Positions 46,117 to 57,700 of a DNA stretch of 64,000 nt are shown one piece after another (the first letter of the stretch is position 1; each line of letters begins with the position of its first letter). Source of the stretch: Alligator mississippiensis (taxonomy: Eukaryota > Chordata > Crocodylia > Alligatoridae); the NCBI RefSeq assembly GCF_030867095.1, contig NC_081824.1:236928719-236992718 (forward strand), written 5' to 3'. A model generated the notes under the pieces. The model did not search any database, was not told the DNA's origin, and worked only from the letters and a program-made list of their open reading frames with translations. The translations under genes were made by a program, and so were the position numbers.

Positions 46117-46921
46117 AGGTCTGTGCGAGTTGGCAGTGATCTGATCCGGCTTCGGATCCAGCCACTTTGGATGGCCGTGATGCGATCTGGAGCTCCAAAC
46201 CAGGTTTCCGCCTCAATCTGGCTGAAGCGGCTCCGAAGCCGCCTCGGAGATCTGGCCATAGGCTATAATGGGGAATCAGTGAAATAGCTATAACTTTGTT
46301 GTTTCTTGTCCGATTTGGATGAAACTTGCAGGGATGGTAGCCTCTGCTGAGAGCATGAAACTTGCCAAGTTTCAAGAATATCGGTGCAGGGATTTGGGGG
46401 GAACCATATCCCAAATTCTTGAAAGCCAAACTCATGTCACAGCTGCATATCACAACACAGGGGGGTGAAAACTGCAGGGCTGGTAGCTCTTACTGAGGCC
46501 ACAAAGCCTGCCAAGTTTCAAGGAGATCGGTGCAGGGGTTTGAGGGGAACTGCCCTTCAAGCTGCAGACAAGCAAAACTGGTGCCATGGGTGACCAGTCT
46601 GTATCGAGTTTTGCTTTCAAGAATTTGGGGTGCCGTTCCCCACAACCCCCTGCACCAATCTTCTTGAAACTTGGCAGGTTTTATCCTCTCTGCAGAGTCT
46701 ACCATCCCAAAATAATTCATGCAACTCGGATAAAAAACAACAAAGGAATAGATATTTTATTTTTTCCCCATTATACCCTATGGCCGCATCTCCGAGAAGG
46801 TTCCGAACCGCTTGGGGAAGCTGAACGAGGCCGCACTGAGACCGGGATGTGCTGCTTCAACCCCAAAGCATTCAGAGCTTCTCCGGATCTGAAGCTCTGT
46901 CCGAAGCCTCGCACAGCCCTA
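46117..46921. mobile_element. large foldback DNA element with 9-bp target duplication
   Basis: The 805-bp element has termini AGGTCTGTGCGAG (left) and the inverse of TAGGGCTGTGCGAG (right). It is flanked by GGAAACACT at 46108-46116 and 46922-46930, an exact 9-bp repeat. Nearly the whole element is an inverted repeat: gccataggctataatgggg (46255) pairs with ccccattataccctatggc (46767), and ggatggtag (46333) with ctaccatcc. Inside are three copies of an about 75-85-bp unit (GCCAAGTTTCAAG..ATCGGTGCAGGG), two direct (46321-46404, 46467-46550) and one inverted (46635-46708). Long TIRs with a 9-bp duplication suggest a Mutator-like (MULE/foldback) element. There is no transposase gene. Confidence 0.85.
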
Positions 46922-46984
46922 GGAAACACTGACAGATTTACCTGAGAAGCTGGCTCAAGTTAGAGAGTGGAGTGGGATTTTTCT

Positions 46985-47500
46985 GTTTTGCTTTTGCATG
47001 TTTTATTGGGAAGACAAATGCACCAATGTTAGCATCCTCTTGCAAGCAAACACTATGAACATTGAGATGATGATCTTCCAACATCAACGTTGCTGAGCCA
47101 GCCATGTCATCTGGATGCCTGACTCCAGACTCCCAAAGCAAGTTTTATTCTCTGAGTCACGGCATAAGCTCAAGAGGAGGGCAGAGAAGGTGCTTCAGGG
47201 ACATCTTCAAGGCCAACGTAAAAATATGCAACATCAACTCGTGAAAGACTATTGCCCAGGACCTCTCCAAATGGAGCAAGAGTCTGCTGCAAGGATCTCA
47301 ATACTTTGAAACCTTACAACAACAGGAGATGGAAAAGTGGAAGCAGCAGAAACAAGGTGTTGTGAACTGAATCAAGAATCCGGCGCCATCCACCCCACAC
47401 GCAAACACATGTCCAATTTGCAGCAGAGTCTGTTGATCCCAGGTAGGCCTTTTCAGCCATCTTTGGACCCAGAGATAAGACAATCATGGAAGACAATCAT
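46985..47500 (+). pseudogene. non-LTR retrotransposon ORF2 C-terminal fragment
   Basis: Translated, the segment shows FYWEDKCTNVSILLQANTMN, then MPDSRLPKQVLFSE, and after shifts and stops a Cys/His motif, CPICSRVC then SQVGLFSHLWTQ, a C2H2-like finger (codons about 47412-47467, with a stop inside). The same order is found in the fragment at 61860-62790, so both are pieces of one LINE family. That family's ORF ends with this finger. The RT core is missing. Clade not resolved. Confidence 0.75.
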
Positions 47501-48064
47501 CCTTGAGTGTGAGGGATTGCTGAAGCTGTTCTATATAATAAATCTTATTGCTGCTGTGTATATCACAAGAGATTGTCTTGTGCTAAGAGTGATTTCAGGG
47601 CAGCTGACAACTACAGGCATTCTGTTTCCACAGGGGCAGCAGACCTTATTTTATTTATTCTGCACTTTGGGGGGAACCTTAGAAAGCTGGCAGGGCCTTC
47701 CTCTGAATTAGCTGTAAGATCAGGTCAGGTTACTGGTTTAGACTGCGACTTTGTCCCCAAGAGGAATCTTCGTGGGAATGAGATCTGGTCTGTACCCAAG
47801 AACACACAGCAGAAGTGTTGGGGGGAAGGGCCTGGATCAATCCCAAGATTGTGAGAGTTGTCTTGTTGGTTTGGCAACAAAAATTCTTAGGAGAAGGTGT
47901 CACATGCAGCAAAGCAAGGGTCTGTATAAAAACCTTTCTATTTAGAGTAAATTCTTAGGGCAGAACTGTTTTCTGGGAAGAAGGAAATTGTGCATGCCTG
48001 CATGCCATCTAGGACCATCTCCATTCAGGTGCACATAATGTAAACTGGTGCACACAGTAGAAGC

Positions 48065-48761
48065 CAGTAGTTCTTAACCTTTTCAGACTCAAATCACCAC
48101 CCAAAACTTCTCAAAATTTAGGAGCACCCCATTTAAAAAAAAATTTAAATATAGTATGCATATTATGATATAAACTTGTAATTGCTATTCATTAATATGT
48201 TAGTGGTTGATTAACATTATAATTGTATTAATTTCACCCCACCATGCTGCATGTCTCCTCCAGAGTCAGCACTCTGGCTCTATGTCTCCTAGAAATAGGA
48301 AGCACACTGGAGCCGAACTGAGAAGTGGCTGCACAAGAAAGCCGTGGCTGCCTACATTACATTCTGTGGTCAGACATGCCATTTCTGCTCCAGCTCCTTC
48401 CGGTTCCTCTCCAACATGTCTCCTGAAAACAGAGGCATGTAGGACAGTTCTACCTGGCAGCAGTAGCAGCCAGGAGATAAATGCTGCTCCAACAGGTGGA
48501 ACTGGCCCACATGCCTCTGTTCCCAAGAGGTGCATTGGAGCTGAACCAGGAAGAGCTGCAGCAGAAATGTTGTGCTTCACTGCTTTATGCAAGCTGGTGA
48601 GCCTTCCTGCTGCAATCGCTTCTCCCTTTGGCACCAGTGTCTCCTGAAAACAGAGATGCAGAGGGCAATTTCATCCTGCAGCTGTAGTGCCAGCATTGCA
48701 GCATCTCTGGAGGTTGTTGAGGCATCCCAGGGTGTTGCGGTGCCCCAGGTGAGAACCTCTG
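48065..48761. mobile_element. hAT-like foldback element
   Basis: The left end, CAGTAGTTCTTAACCTTTTC, and the right end, inverse CAGAGGTTCTCACCTGGGGC, have the hAT-type CAGxGGTTCTCAACC terminus. The interior is palindromic. Arm 48379-48458 (ccatttctgctccagctcc, aacagaggcatgtagg) is inverted at 48489-48569 (cccacatgcctctgttcc, gagctgcagcagaaatg) around a 30-nt centre. Flanks GTAGAAGC and ATGTAAGC agree at 5 of 8 positions. Mirror-image open frames on the two strands (48207-48647 and 48266-48634) are a result of the palindrome, not genes. Confidence 0.65.
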
Positions 48762-49606
48762 ATGTAAGCTAACCTATTACACAAAGGAAATATTCAGGCT
48801 CTGCACCAGTGATTCCTCCTTGAGTGGATGTAATTTGCACAATCCTGTCTTCTGAAATTAAGATGACCTTGTGTAGCAAGGTACACATGTACATAGGTGA
48901 CTGGTAGGGGGTGCACAGAGATGCACTGGGGTAAACGTGCCCTCCCTGGAACCAGTGCCCCCCAGTGGCTGACACTGGTGCTGTCGGTAGGACTGGTGCC
49001 CCATCTGACGGGGCCGCCGCTGTTGGCGGCTTCTGTGGGTGCCCACCCAGATTCAGGAGGCACCAGTCACTCATGCACATGTACAAGGAAGGGGAGATCC
49101 CTGTAAAGAGGGCTAGGCAGAGGTTCAGTGGTGCATGCCCAGAAGAGCCCGGCCTGCCCATGTGTCAGTTAGAAGAAGCATCTGGGCACAAGATGAAAGA
49201 GAAAGTAGCTCAGGCTATGCAGAAGTAGTCAAGGGGCTGCCTTTCTTCCAGTCTGTGGAGACCACAGAGCAAAGAGGAGCTGGGAAAGGAGCAGAAGCTG
49301 GTCCCTTTGAAGGACAAGACAGGGAGCTTGTTCTCCTTGGCCCAGAGGAACAGAGTGAGAAGGGAATGGAACATCACAGCCTAGATAGCCATGCTGTGGT
49401 GTCATACCCAGGGGAGGTGCGTCAGTCTGGCTGGAGGGCCTAATGCAAGCAAGATTAAGTCCCCAATAAAAGTAAGGGGTTGAGGAGAGTACCCTGGGGA
49501 GAACTGGTGGAAACAGAGGGAGGCAGAAGAGCAGAGGTTCAGAGACTGAGCATCTGCTCCTCCTATGAGGGCAGAGCTCCTGGAAGAGGGCTGGTATAAG
49601 CCCCCC

Positions 49607-50538
49607 TGTGGCAGGGCACTGTGTGTGCCTGCCACTTTAAGGGCCTGGAGCTGGCAGCCACCAGGTGCCTGACGAGGGCAGCCATTTTGGAGGCAAAGGC
49701 TGCCTATATAAACAGGGCAGTTTGGCTGCTGGAGGGCTGCTGGGATCATCCAGAGGTAAGGGAGGAGTTGTAGGGGATGGCTTTTAGGTCATGCCCAGGA
49801 CCAGGAGCCTCCAACTGCACCCTGCTGGGAGTGGATGGCCTGGTGGGGCTCTCAGTGGCACGGGAGCCCCCAGGAAATGCCAGGCCAGTTACCACCCCGG
49901 TGAAAGGCAGGTTGGGGTGCCTTAACCCCTTGCCCCCACCACCGGGTGGGTAACCCCGTTTGTGAAGGGCCCAGAGGGCAGACCCTGGGAGAGAGTGAGG
50001 GGCTAGAGACCCGACCCGAATAAGAGAGTACCCTCGACTGGCCCATGCTGGGGCCAGGACCAGAAGGGTCAAAAGGGCCAGGGGCCCACCGCAAGGGACG
50101 CCCAAGAGCCAGGGGCCTGGGGTCCCGACTAACCTGGAGGTGGGCCAGGGCTAGTAGCCGAAGGTCCCGAGGGGACCATGCCTGAGAGGGGAAAATGGTT
50201 TCGGGGGGCTAGGTAGCCTGAGTGAAGGCGGAGAAGCCGTCTAAGTGGAGGGATCAAGGAGGGGTCCTGTTAGGATGATTCTGGGGCCCAGCGTGGGGGC
50301 CGGTGAGGATATGAACACCAAGATGCCATCTGCAAGGCTTGGGCTGTGGTGTAGAGGAGGAAAGGAGCCGCAGAGAGCGCCCCCTGGCGTCGGCACCAAA
50401 ATGGGCAGTCTCCCGCTTAATTGACATCAATCAGTGAATCAATTAACATCAACGCGTGGTGGACAAGAAGGCGGGTGGTTGGCCCAAGAACAGGTGGGCG
50501 GGGCATGGAGATCGGCCCCAAGGAGGCCCCCTGTCACA
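49607..50538 (+). mobile_element. LTR of an endogenous retrovirus (solo), family B/C
   Basis: About 932 bp, starting TGTGGCAGGGCACTGTGTGT and ending CCCCCTGTCACA, flanked by CCCCC on both sides (49602-49606 and 50539-50543, weak because it is low complexity). The TATA box TATATAAA is at 49705-49712. It aligns along its length with the LTR at 59391-60351, sharing CCTGCCACTTTAAGGGCCTG, CAGTTACCACCCCGGTGAAA and AGCGCCCCCTGGC. A minus-strand frame that begins like a signal peptide (MGVPCGGPLALLTLLVLAPA) lies inside and is rejected as a gene. Confidence 0.85.
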
Positions 50539-50741
50539 CCCCCTCAGCCCTGCTTTAGTAAGAAGCTGCCTTGCACCTGGTCTTCCCAGGAAACCAGCAG
50601 TACAGTGAGGACTATGCCAAGCTGCCAGGAAGTTGACCTTCTGCACAGGTTCTGTAGACTCCTGGAGATGGATGTTGTGTTTGTAGGCTTGGGCCTCATA
50701 GATTGTGGTCATGTTTGTTCTTCTTGCCCCATCTGCTGAGA

Positions 50742-51116
50742 CACTGGACATGTCTACAGGTGTATAATACGCTAAACTTAAAGCGTATTGAGGCGATTTA
50801 GGCACACATCTACATGTGCATGCACTAATGTACATTAAGGCACATTAAATTTAGGCATGAATAGCTAAGTCACATTAGCCTATGAGTAGACATGTTAATT
50901 TGCGTTAAGTGTCTACATGTGGGATAATGCAACTTAGCTATTTGCACCTAAATTAAATATTTGCTTTATGCAAATATCAAATTTAGGCAGGACTAGCCTA
51001 AAACTGCCATTTTTAAGGTGCATAAAAGGCACGTGCGTGGGCATACTCTTAATACGCCTTAAAAATGGCAATTTTAAGCTAATCCTGCTTAAAAAGGTAC
51101 ATGTAGACACACCTAC
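50742..51116. mobile_element. palindromic MITE (TGTCTACA termini)
   Basis: The ends carry acatgtctacaggtg (left) and gtacatgtagacacacc (right), inverted around TGTCTACA. The right half is a near-perfect inverted repeat, arms 50988-51018 and 51057-51087: CAGGACTAGCCTAAAACTGC against CAGGATTAGCTTAAAATTGC, then CCATTTTTAAGG in both. TCTACATGTG also occurs internally at about 50811 and 50913. No coding sequence. Boundaries are accurate to a few bases. Confidence 0.7.
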
Positions 51117-51952
51117 TGTTGCCCTTGGGGCAGAGAATAAGTAGGAAACTATTCCTGCTCATTTTACCAGCTTACACAGAAAAATATAGCAGCAAACATT
51201 TTTCTTTGTAAGCCTCCAGGAAATTTTTGAACAAGTGAAAATACCCTAACTTCAAAAGAGTTTTATAATCACACAGCAGTAAGCAGCTGCAGGCTTGTCA
51301 CTGCCACAAGCAAACTCACTAGTAGCTGAAACTCCTGAGGAACGGTAGTAGGCATCCGTCCTGTGAGTTACTGATTCCGGCCTGGAAACTCTGGTTCATT
51401 CATTCAAGATGCTGCCTTGGTCAAAGGAAAAATGTATCTAAGAAAACAACTGGTGCTGTAATCATGCTGCAAAATCTAAACGAGGTGTTGGGCAGCGAGC
51501 CGTCCAGGCCAAATGGTCACACAGTTTATGCCAAATGCCTCACACGTGGTGCCAAATCCTCCAGTGGGTCCCCACAAGGGGAAGGAATGAAAGTCTTCCT
51601 CCCTGTCCAGCTGCAGCACTTCTGCAGGACTGCTCTGGAGTGGCTCCTGGGCCACAAGGCTCTCAATCCAGTGTCCTCTTTCATGGAGTTGGCAGGGTGT
51701 GCACCTCTGTGGACATGACATCCTGGCCTTCTGGTTTTACCCTGCCCCTGTATGGGTGGATGGACCCCATGCGGAGCTCAGCTGTTAGAGATCAGTCTGC
51801 CCTGAGGTATGTGAAGCTGGTTTGACCTCATTTCCATGCCCATGCAGTGTGGAGGAGGGGCAGGAGCTGGGCCTAGGCACATGACTATTAAATAAGCAAT
51901 AATAACTAATAATGCTGTGCTCCTCCAGATCCTCTTTCATAGAAAGTTGAAA

Positions 51953-51974
51953 AGGTAGGCAGGCAGGCAGGCCT
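51953..51974 (+). repeat. (AGGC)n short repeat
   Basis: Four to five tandem aggc units. Confidence 0.85.
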
Positions 51975-52622
51975 GCTCTTGGGCTAGAGGAGACTGGGCA
52001 CATGGTGCCCACTAACCGCTATGACCAGGTTTGCCACAGAGGAAGAGAAGGGAGGACTTAATTTCTCTTCTGTCCCTGTGCAAGGTGACTAGCAGCCTAA
52101 CCCTTCAGTCCTTGCAATGCTTAGGTAGGAGTTCTTCAATTCGCATTACAGAAAGCCTGTGTCCTACCCTCCCCACATTTCACATCTCTTTGTAAAGATG
52201 CTGAACACAAAAACAGGCACAAAATATCCTCATAATGATACATCAGTCTGCTGGAAGATTTTACTTGGACAAAGCTAGAAGTTTTACCCTGCTTTTTGCC
52301 CAGCACGGGTCACTTATGGGTCTTGTTTGATGTTACAGGCTTCCCTTGCCAACCACGGTTTTGAGTATTCACGCTTAATATTCTATATACCATTTTGGCT
52401 ACCATGGTATACAGTTTTGAGCAACCATGGTTTTTCATGGCTGCGCATCAGCCCACCACCTCCCATTTCAAATAATTTGCACTCTTGCTAGCCACCTGTG
52501 GCTCTCCCATCTCCTCATGCACCCTCAGTCTCGCATTGTGCTTCACACCGTTAACATCCAGTCGCAGGTGCTCTGCATTTTTCTTCCACTTTCTTTGTGA
52601 TTTTTGCATTTTGTCCTTAGTC

Positions 52623-52898
52623 ATGGCATCTAAGTGCATGAGTGGTGAAGGTAAGCAATTTGTGAAGAAGGCAAGGAAAGTGATGTCCTTGGAAACAAAA
52701 TTAGAGTTGTGGAATCATCTAGCACATGGAGAGAGTGCGGCGAATGCAGGGAGGCATTTTGGTGTGAAGAAATCCACTGTGAGAACCATTAAGAAAAGTG
52801 AGGCTACTATTAGGGCTAGTGTTATGAATGGTCCACAGGGAAGTGCTAAAATTTCTTTAAAAGACCCACTACTCAACAATGACACTTTTTTTTTTTAA
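52623..52898 (+). pseudogene. Tigger-type transposase, N-terminal fragment
   Basis: The frame from ATG at 52623 reads MASKCMSGEGKQFVKKARKV, MSLETKLELWNHLAHGESAA, NAGRHFGVKKSTVRTIKKSE, ATIRASVMNGPQ and stops after 91 residues in a T-rich stretch. Residues about 20-60 form the helix-turn-helix (CENP-B/pogo type) that binds the terminal repeats: LETKLEL, GESAANAGRHFGV, STVRTI. The second DNA-binding domain and the DDE catalytic domain are absent. The longer frame from 52485 adds upstream residues that look non-coding. Confidence 0.88.
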
Positions 52899-52944
52899 CC
52901 TGTTCAAGGTAAATAAAAATTATTTTTATACACTGTATCATTGG

Positions 52945-53290
52945 CGAGACATAGGGGGTGCACATGGCTGCACATGCACCCCCTAAGATTGGCAGTGCAC
53001 CCTCTGTGAAAAGCACCACCGATGTGCTGGTGGCACCTGTGGGCGGTCACTGCTCACCACCACCCCCACTGACACCGCAGGAAGCATCTGCAGGTGGTCC
53101 CTAATTGCTGCTGGCCACCGCTGATGCTACTGGTGGTGTCTGTGGGTGGTCGCCCACTGGTGCTCTCCCCACCGCTGCTGCTGACATCATCATGGCAGCC
53201 TGCGGGAGCTCCCTGCTGCCATGCCCCTGCTGCACACATTGCTGCTGCCACCTGTGAGTGGTTGCCATGCCCCCTCGCAACCTCCGGGGG
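52945..53290. repeat. GC-rich repeat-like insert inside the Tigger element
   Basis: It begins ggcgagacatagggggtgca, catggctgcacatgcacccc and continues with runs of gctgctg, ccaccgctg and ggtggtc phrases. A similar opening (ggtagggggtgcacagagatgca) and gtgcc-rich style occur at about 48901-49075. This suggests a dispersed repeat that landed in the transposon. Class unknown. Confidence 0.45.
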
Positions 53291-54351
53291 CACGTGGCGT
53301 TCATGCACTGTACGTTCCTTTATTATTCATATTCAAGTCCCTAACCATAAGTCAGGGTTTCCCATAAGTTTTTTGTCCTACCAAGCACAGTTTTGCCAAC
53401 CATGGGAACTTTCAGGAACCTAACTCCCACGGTTGGTGAGGGAAACCTGTACTTAAACAGATGCTGAATGTGCATCTGTGCCATGCTTTCTCCTGCTTGG
53501 CCATGTGCAAATACAGCATTGTGATACCTAAGCAAGTTCTAGGCAAGCCAACTGGGATGTAGGAGACAGGTTAGCCATAGCACGCTCTGTACAAGCTCCT
53601 TCACTCTGCTGTGAAGCTACTGTACCCAGACTAGGCTGGTGCAGGTATCTTTACTCTGCACCACAGTGCACAATGTAGACGGCCTCTAGGATGAAGGAAA
53701 GCTGCTGGAACACTGGGCTTTTCCCAAGACAAATGCAAAGCTGTTTGAGAGAGAGGGTCTAAGGCAGTGGGCAGTGCTAGTATCAGGAAGTTCTTGCAAC
53801 CCACAATGGTCAGCTCAACCCATCTGCCTGTCTGGTACATTAGCTTTCTGACAGCTGGTGCATAAACCCAGCTATGTGGACTAGCTGAAGACCTGCTGAG
53901 GGAATGTTCCCTTTCACATGCTTAGCACAAGGTTTTCATGGATTTCTGGGTTTTCAGGGAGCATTCTGATGAACAGTCTAATTCCCATATAGCGCATACC
54001 CATGCACCCCATCCAGGCATTCCTGTGCTGACCCCACAATTGTTTACTAGGAGATATAACCCAACTCCATCTGTGTGTGCAGACTTCCAGCAATGAAGAA
54101 TTCACTGTGCCCCTAGGCAAGCTGGGCAGATAGATCACTGCCCTCACCTTTAACGAATCGCAACCTGCTTTCAGGCTGGATTTTACTGGGCACTGGACTG
54201 TTGTGCCCTTGTCTGATATCAGAAATCTCCTCCCCAGGTGGGTTCTAATATCCTACTAGCTACTCTCCTCTCAAACATTTCTTTGAAGCATAGGACAACT
54301 CTAATTTTCCCTGGTGCATGAACTTCATCACTGTCTTTAGCGGCATCCTAC

Positions 54352-54735
54352 TTGTACAGGAGGGAGAGAGGCCAGCCCTCAGCATACAACTACAGTGCCT
54401 TGCAGAAGGAGCTGGTTGGCCGTGCAGCTATGTTCTCATTCAGGTGGCTGATCCTGGATGGTGCAATCTGCAGTGCTCTGCCTCCTGGTACCAGACATCA
54501 GTTACTTGGCAGCCCATTCCATGGTGCTTTTATCAGGAGCAAGATCTATTACATCATTGTCTGTCACATCTCTTTTTATCTTGAGCTGTGTGCTCACACC
54601 CACTTTGGCCAAGGGGTCTGTGAAACAGAGTTACCCCATGTCCTTTCCTTCAGAGAGGACTTTGAGGGGATGCAGTGCAAATGTACATCATGCAAAGGCA
54701 GAGCCCCTGTTCTGGGGCTGGAGGCACTGCTCTAA
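54352..54735 (+). other. unassigned open frame, 127 codons
   Basis: The frame starts MYRRERGQPSAYNYSALQKE and includes LVGRAAMFSFRWLILDG and FIRSKIYYIIVCHISFYLEL. Composition is less biased than in the GC-rich pseudo-frames and it ends with a Cys-rich CKCTSCKG. An overlapping frame (54458-55009) is longer but less protein-like. I recognise no family, see no convincing splice sites, and cannot tell a retro-pseudogene from chance. Confidence 0.2.
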
Positions 54736-57700
54736 GTGGTCAACTTCTCAAGCCCTGAGTTTTGACATTCCACTGCTGGCCAGCAGACAGCAAAGCCTGC
54801 CTTGCATCCCTCCACAACAGCTGCCCAACAAAGAAGAGAACAGGTCTTTACCGCCCCCAGTCACTCCTCTAGCTCCAGGGGCAGAGGTCTGTGTCAGCAG
54901 TATAACTAGGGCAGCCACCAGCACCAGTGAGGCAGCTCCCCCTATGTGTCACAGTTGCCCTGGGTGCCTGGCTGTGTTGTTACACCTCTGGTTGGTGCTG
55001 CAACCTTGAAGGTCCAGGATTCAGACCCTGGGAGGGTCATAGCAGCGGCACATAAAATAACTTAACTGTTCAGTTTTTCCTTTTAAAAGCATATGGGATT
55101 CCGTACAAGCCAATATCAGTCACCAACAAGGTTGTGAAGTTGAGCACTCAGACACTAGAACATGTCAGAATGAAGGCTATGCATGTCACCTGAATTCACC
55201 ACTCAGCCCCATGATCCTACACTATGTGGTCTCCAGGCCCCTGCCTTCATGTAGGCACAGAATGGACAGTGATGGAAAAGGAACCTGCACAAAGAGAAAC
55301 CTTGACTTGTGCTGCAGACACTGTCAGAGGGCTGAGAGATGAGTGCTAGCTGTGTGTTCTATATGTAGTATATGCCCCTCCTAAAATAGCTGGGACCTGA
55401 TGGGCAGACATGGGGAACATGCCCAGCCCCTGGTTAAGGCAGGAGGAACTGCCACTCCTCAGCATCTCTGCACATTGAGTCCTTGGTGTCTTGAGCTGGG
55501 CACACAATCACTGAGGTCCCCCAAATTGCCTGTCTGATCATTAAGCTTCCTGCCTCAGTTTCCCCCATGCGCAGTGGAGATGATCATGTTAAGCCCCTTG
55601 ACTGAGCTTAATACATGTCTATGGAATGCATGAACCAGTGCAATAGAGAAGCTCTTGAGGAAACAAAAATCCCTTGTTTGATGCAGAGTTAGGACAGTGC
55701 ACAGTAAATATGGAGCAGGGCCACAGAGGCAGAAGGGGATGAAAGCAAACCTTGAACAGTTGTCTCATTCAGTGAGCCCTGTCCAGCCTGTGATTTTAAG
55801 GAGGCAGAGTCAGGCAGAAGAACTAGTGAGCAGCTAAACACTGCATGAAAATCCTTACAGAATTAGGGGGCTGAATTAAAGTTGCATGGGCAGACTTAAC
55901 TCTGGCCTGTCTAGATTGGTGAGTGCTTAATTTTGCAATCATCATGCTCTTCTAGTATAAGGAGGGGGTGTTTAAGATATCACCTACATTTTTGGATAGT
56001 ATTTGTTGCCCAATGCTTCCATAAAACAAAAATATAGTGGCTGGATCTGTCATGCAGAAAACTGCAAAAAAGTGAGCAGATTCCTGGCAGGCAGTTTCTT
56101 TTTATAATAAGCTCTTTGTTAAAGGGTTATTTTTAACTTAAGCAGCCTGCATAAGTTCACTGTAGTGTGTTGAACCATACTATTCACCAGTAGGTAACAG
56201 CTCCCTCAGAGAAGCAGTGCTTGACTTTACCTATGACAGGATAGCAAGAAATGTACATTATACTCTAGTCTTGACCTGGTAAATAGCACATACTGGTAAA
56301 TGAAAGACTTAAGTATTAGTGGTAGTATTATACAAAGACAACATTCTTGTGCATGCCCTTTTAATTTCTCATGATAGCTATAAACTGTATTATAGCCCAT
56401 AGCCTGCTACTGGGCTGCAAAATTCAAGTATATATGGGATAGATTCTATCTAGACTCTATTGAAAAATCAGATACAATTATACTGTGGGAAAGGTTGCAC
56501 TGCAAGTAAAAATGCAAAGACAGAGGTGGGGACATTTGACTTGACTCTATATTTCACTGCTGGAGTTACAAATCCAGTGAATTTTACAACTTCCTTAATG
56601 CCTAATGTCCTCTGAGAAGTTTTAGCGATGCACAGTGAATCATGAAAACTTTAGTCCTTATATTTTTCTTAATGTGAGTGCTAACAACTGCCCTGCCTTT
56701 GAATGAGAAAAGCATCAGCAAGAAAAGAAAATAGCCAGAAAGAGCTTCGAAGGATTGGTAGCTTTCTAACATATTTATAAACAACACAGTTCCAGAAAAT
56801 ACCAGAGGTATTCATGAAAACAGCTCTGCACAAACTATTCCATTCCACAAACTAATTTGCATTCCAAGTTATTCCTTAAACATACAAGGATCTGTTACCT
56901 ATAGTTATTTCTGCTACTCCAGTTTCCTCTACGAACACACTTGCTGCTTCGTGCATCATGCAGACTCACACACACATTCCAGGGACTTGCTCCAGAGATT
57001 CAAACCCATTTTTTCCTGATAAAAGAGGAATAGTCTCTACATGAAATGGAATGGAACAGCAAGCAGAAGAGCCAGAAGGTGGTAGCAGACAGCTCCTTTG
57101 CATATGCTCTAAGACCCTGTATGGATGTGATTGAGCGGCGAGCTTACCTGGGAAGCCTGAGACTCCTGACATGCTGTGAGACACAGGAACAGAAAGAGGC
57201 TGTACTGAAATCCAGAAAACATGGTCCCAGTTTTAAGGTGAAATCTCTTGTTAAAAATTAATCTTCAAATGCTTTCCGTCCCAAGGCTTTTCTCCGTCTG
57301 TTTTACAAGTCCTTGGGAATGCCTGGAATGCAGCAGAGTGACAGCTGAGTTTGCTTTCCAGCCCTAACCTAGCTTTTACACAGAAGGCTTGAAGAATACC
57401 ATTCAGTTCTCAAGCCTTCCTTTGTAGGCTGCCCCTGCTGCTGCTGCTACTGTGAGCTCTCACAGTCCAACACCTAAGTTGTTTGGGTCTGGCTGTGTGA
57501 CTGACTTATCCCTCCCACTCAAGCCCTTGGCTTAGTGCACTGCAGGAGGTAAAAGCAGAAATATGGGAGTCTAGCAGTGTCCTTGTAGCAGTAGATACTA
57601 ATCTCGGCAGCCAGCCACTTGGCTAGTAGACATCACTTGGCAGGCAGCACACTCTGACAGTGGTCAATGTGGGGAATATCTTCCCTTTTGCCTCCTAGGG

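Larger units (their letters stand above)
52336..53449 (+). mobile_element. Tigger-like (pogo/Tc1-mariner) DNA transposon, internally damaged
   Basis: The 1114-bp element has terminal inverted repeats CAGGCTTCCCTTGCCAACCA (left) and CAGGTTTCCCTCACCAACCG (inverse of right), flanked by TA on both sides (52334-52335 and 53450-53451), the duplication made by pogo-type transposases. It keeps only the start of a transposase gene (52623-52898). Most of the rest of the expected transposase is missing. A GC-rich stretch of other origin occupies about 52945-53290. Confidence 0.9.

Noticed and set aside
49746..50105. Minus-strand frame starting MGVPCGGPLALLTLLVLAPA, resembling a signal peptide and a candidate FBLN7 exon 1
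   Set aside because: It lies wholly inside the LTR at 49607-50538, whose relative at 59391-60351 does not keep the frame. The nearest GT would leave phase 2, but exon 2 needs phase 0.
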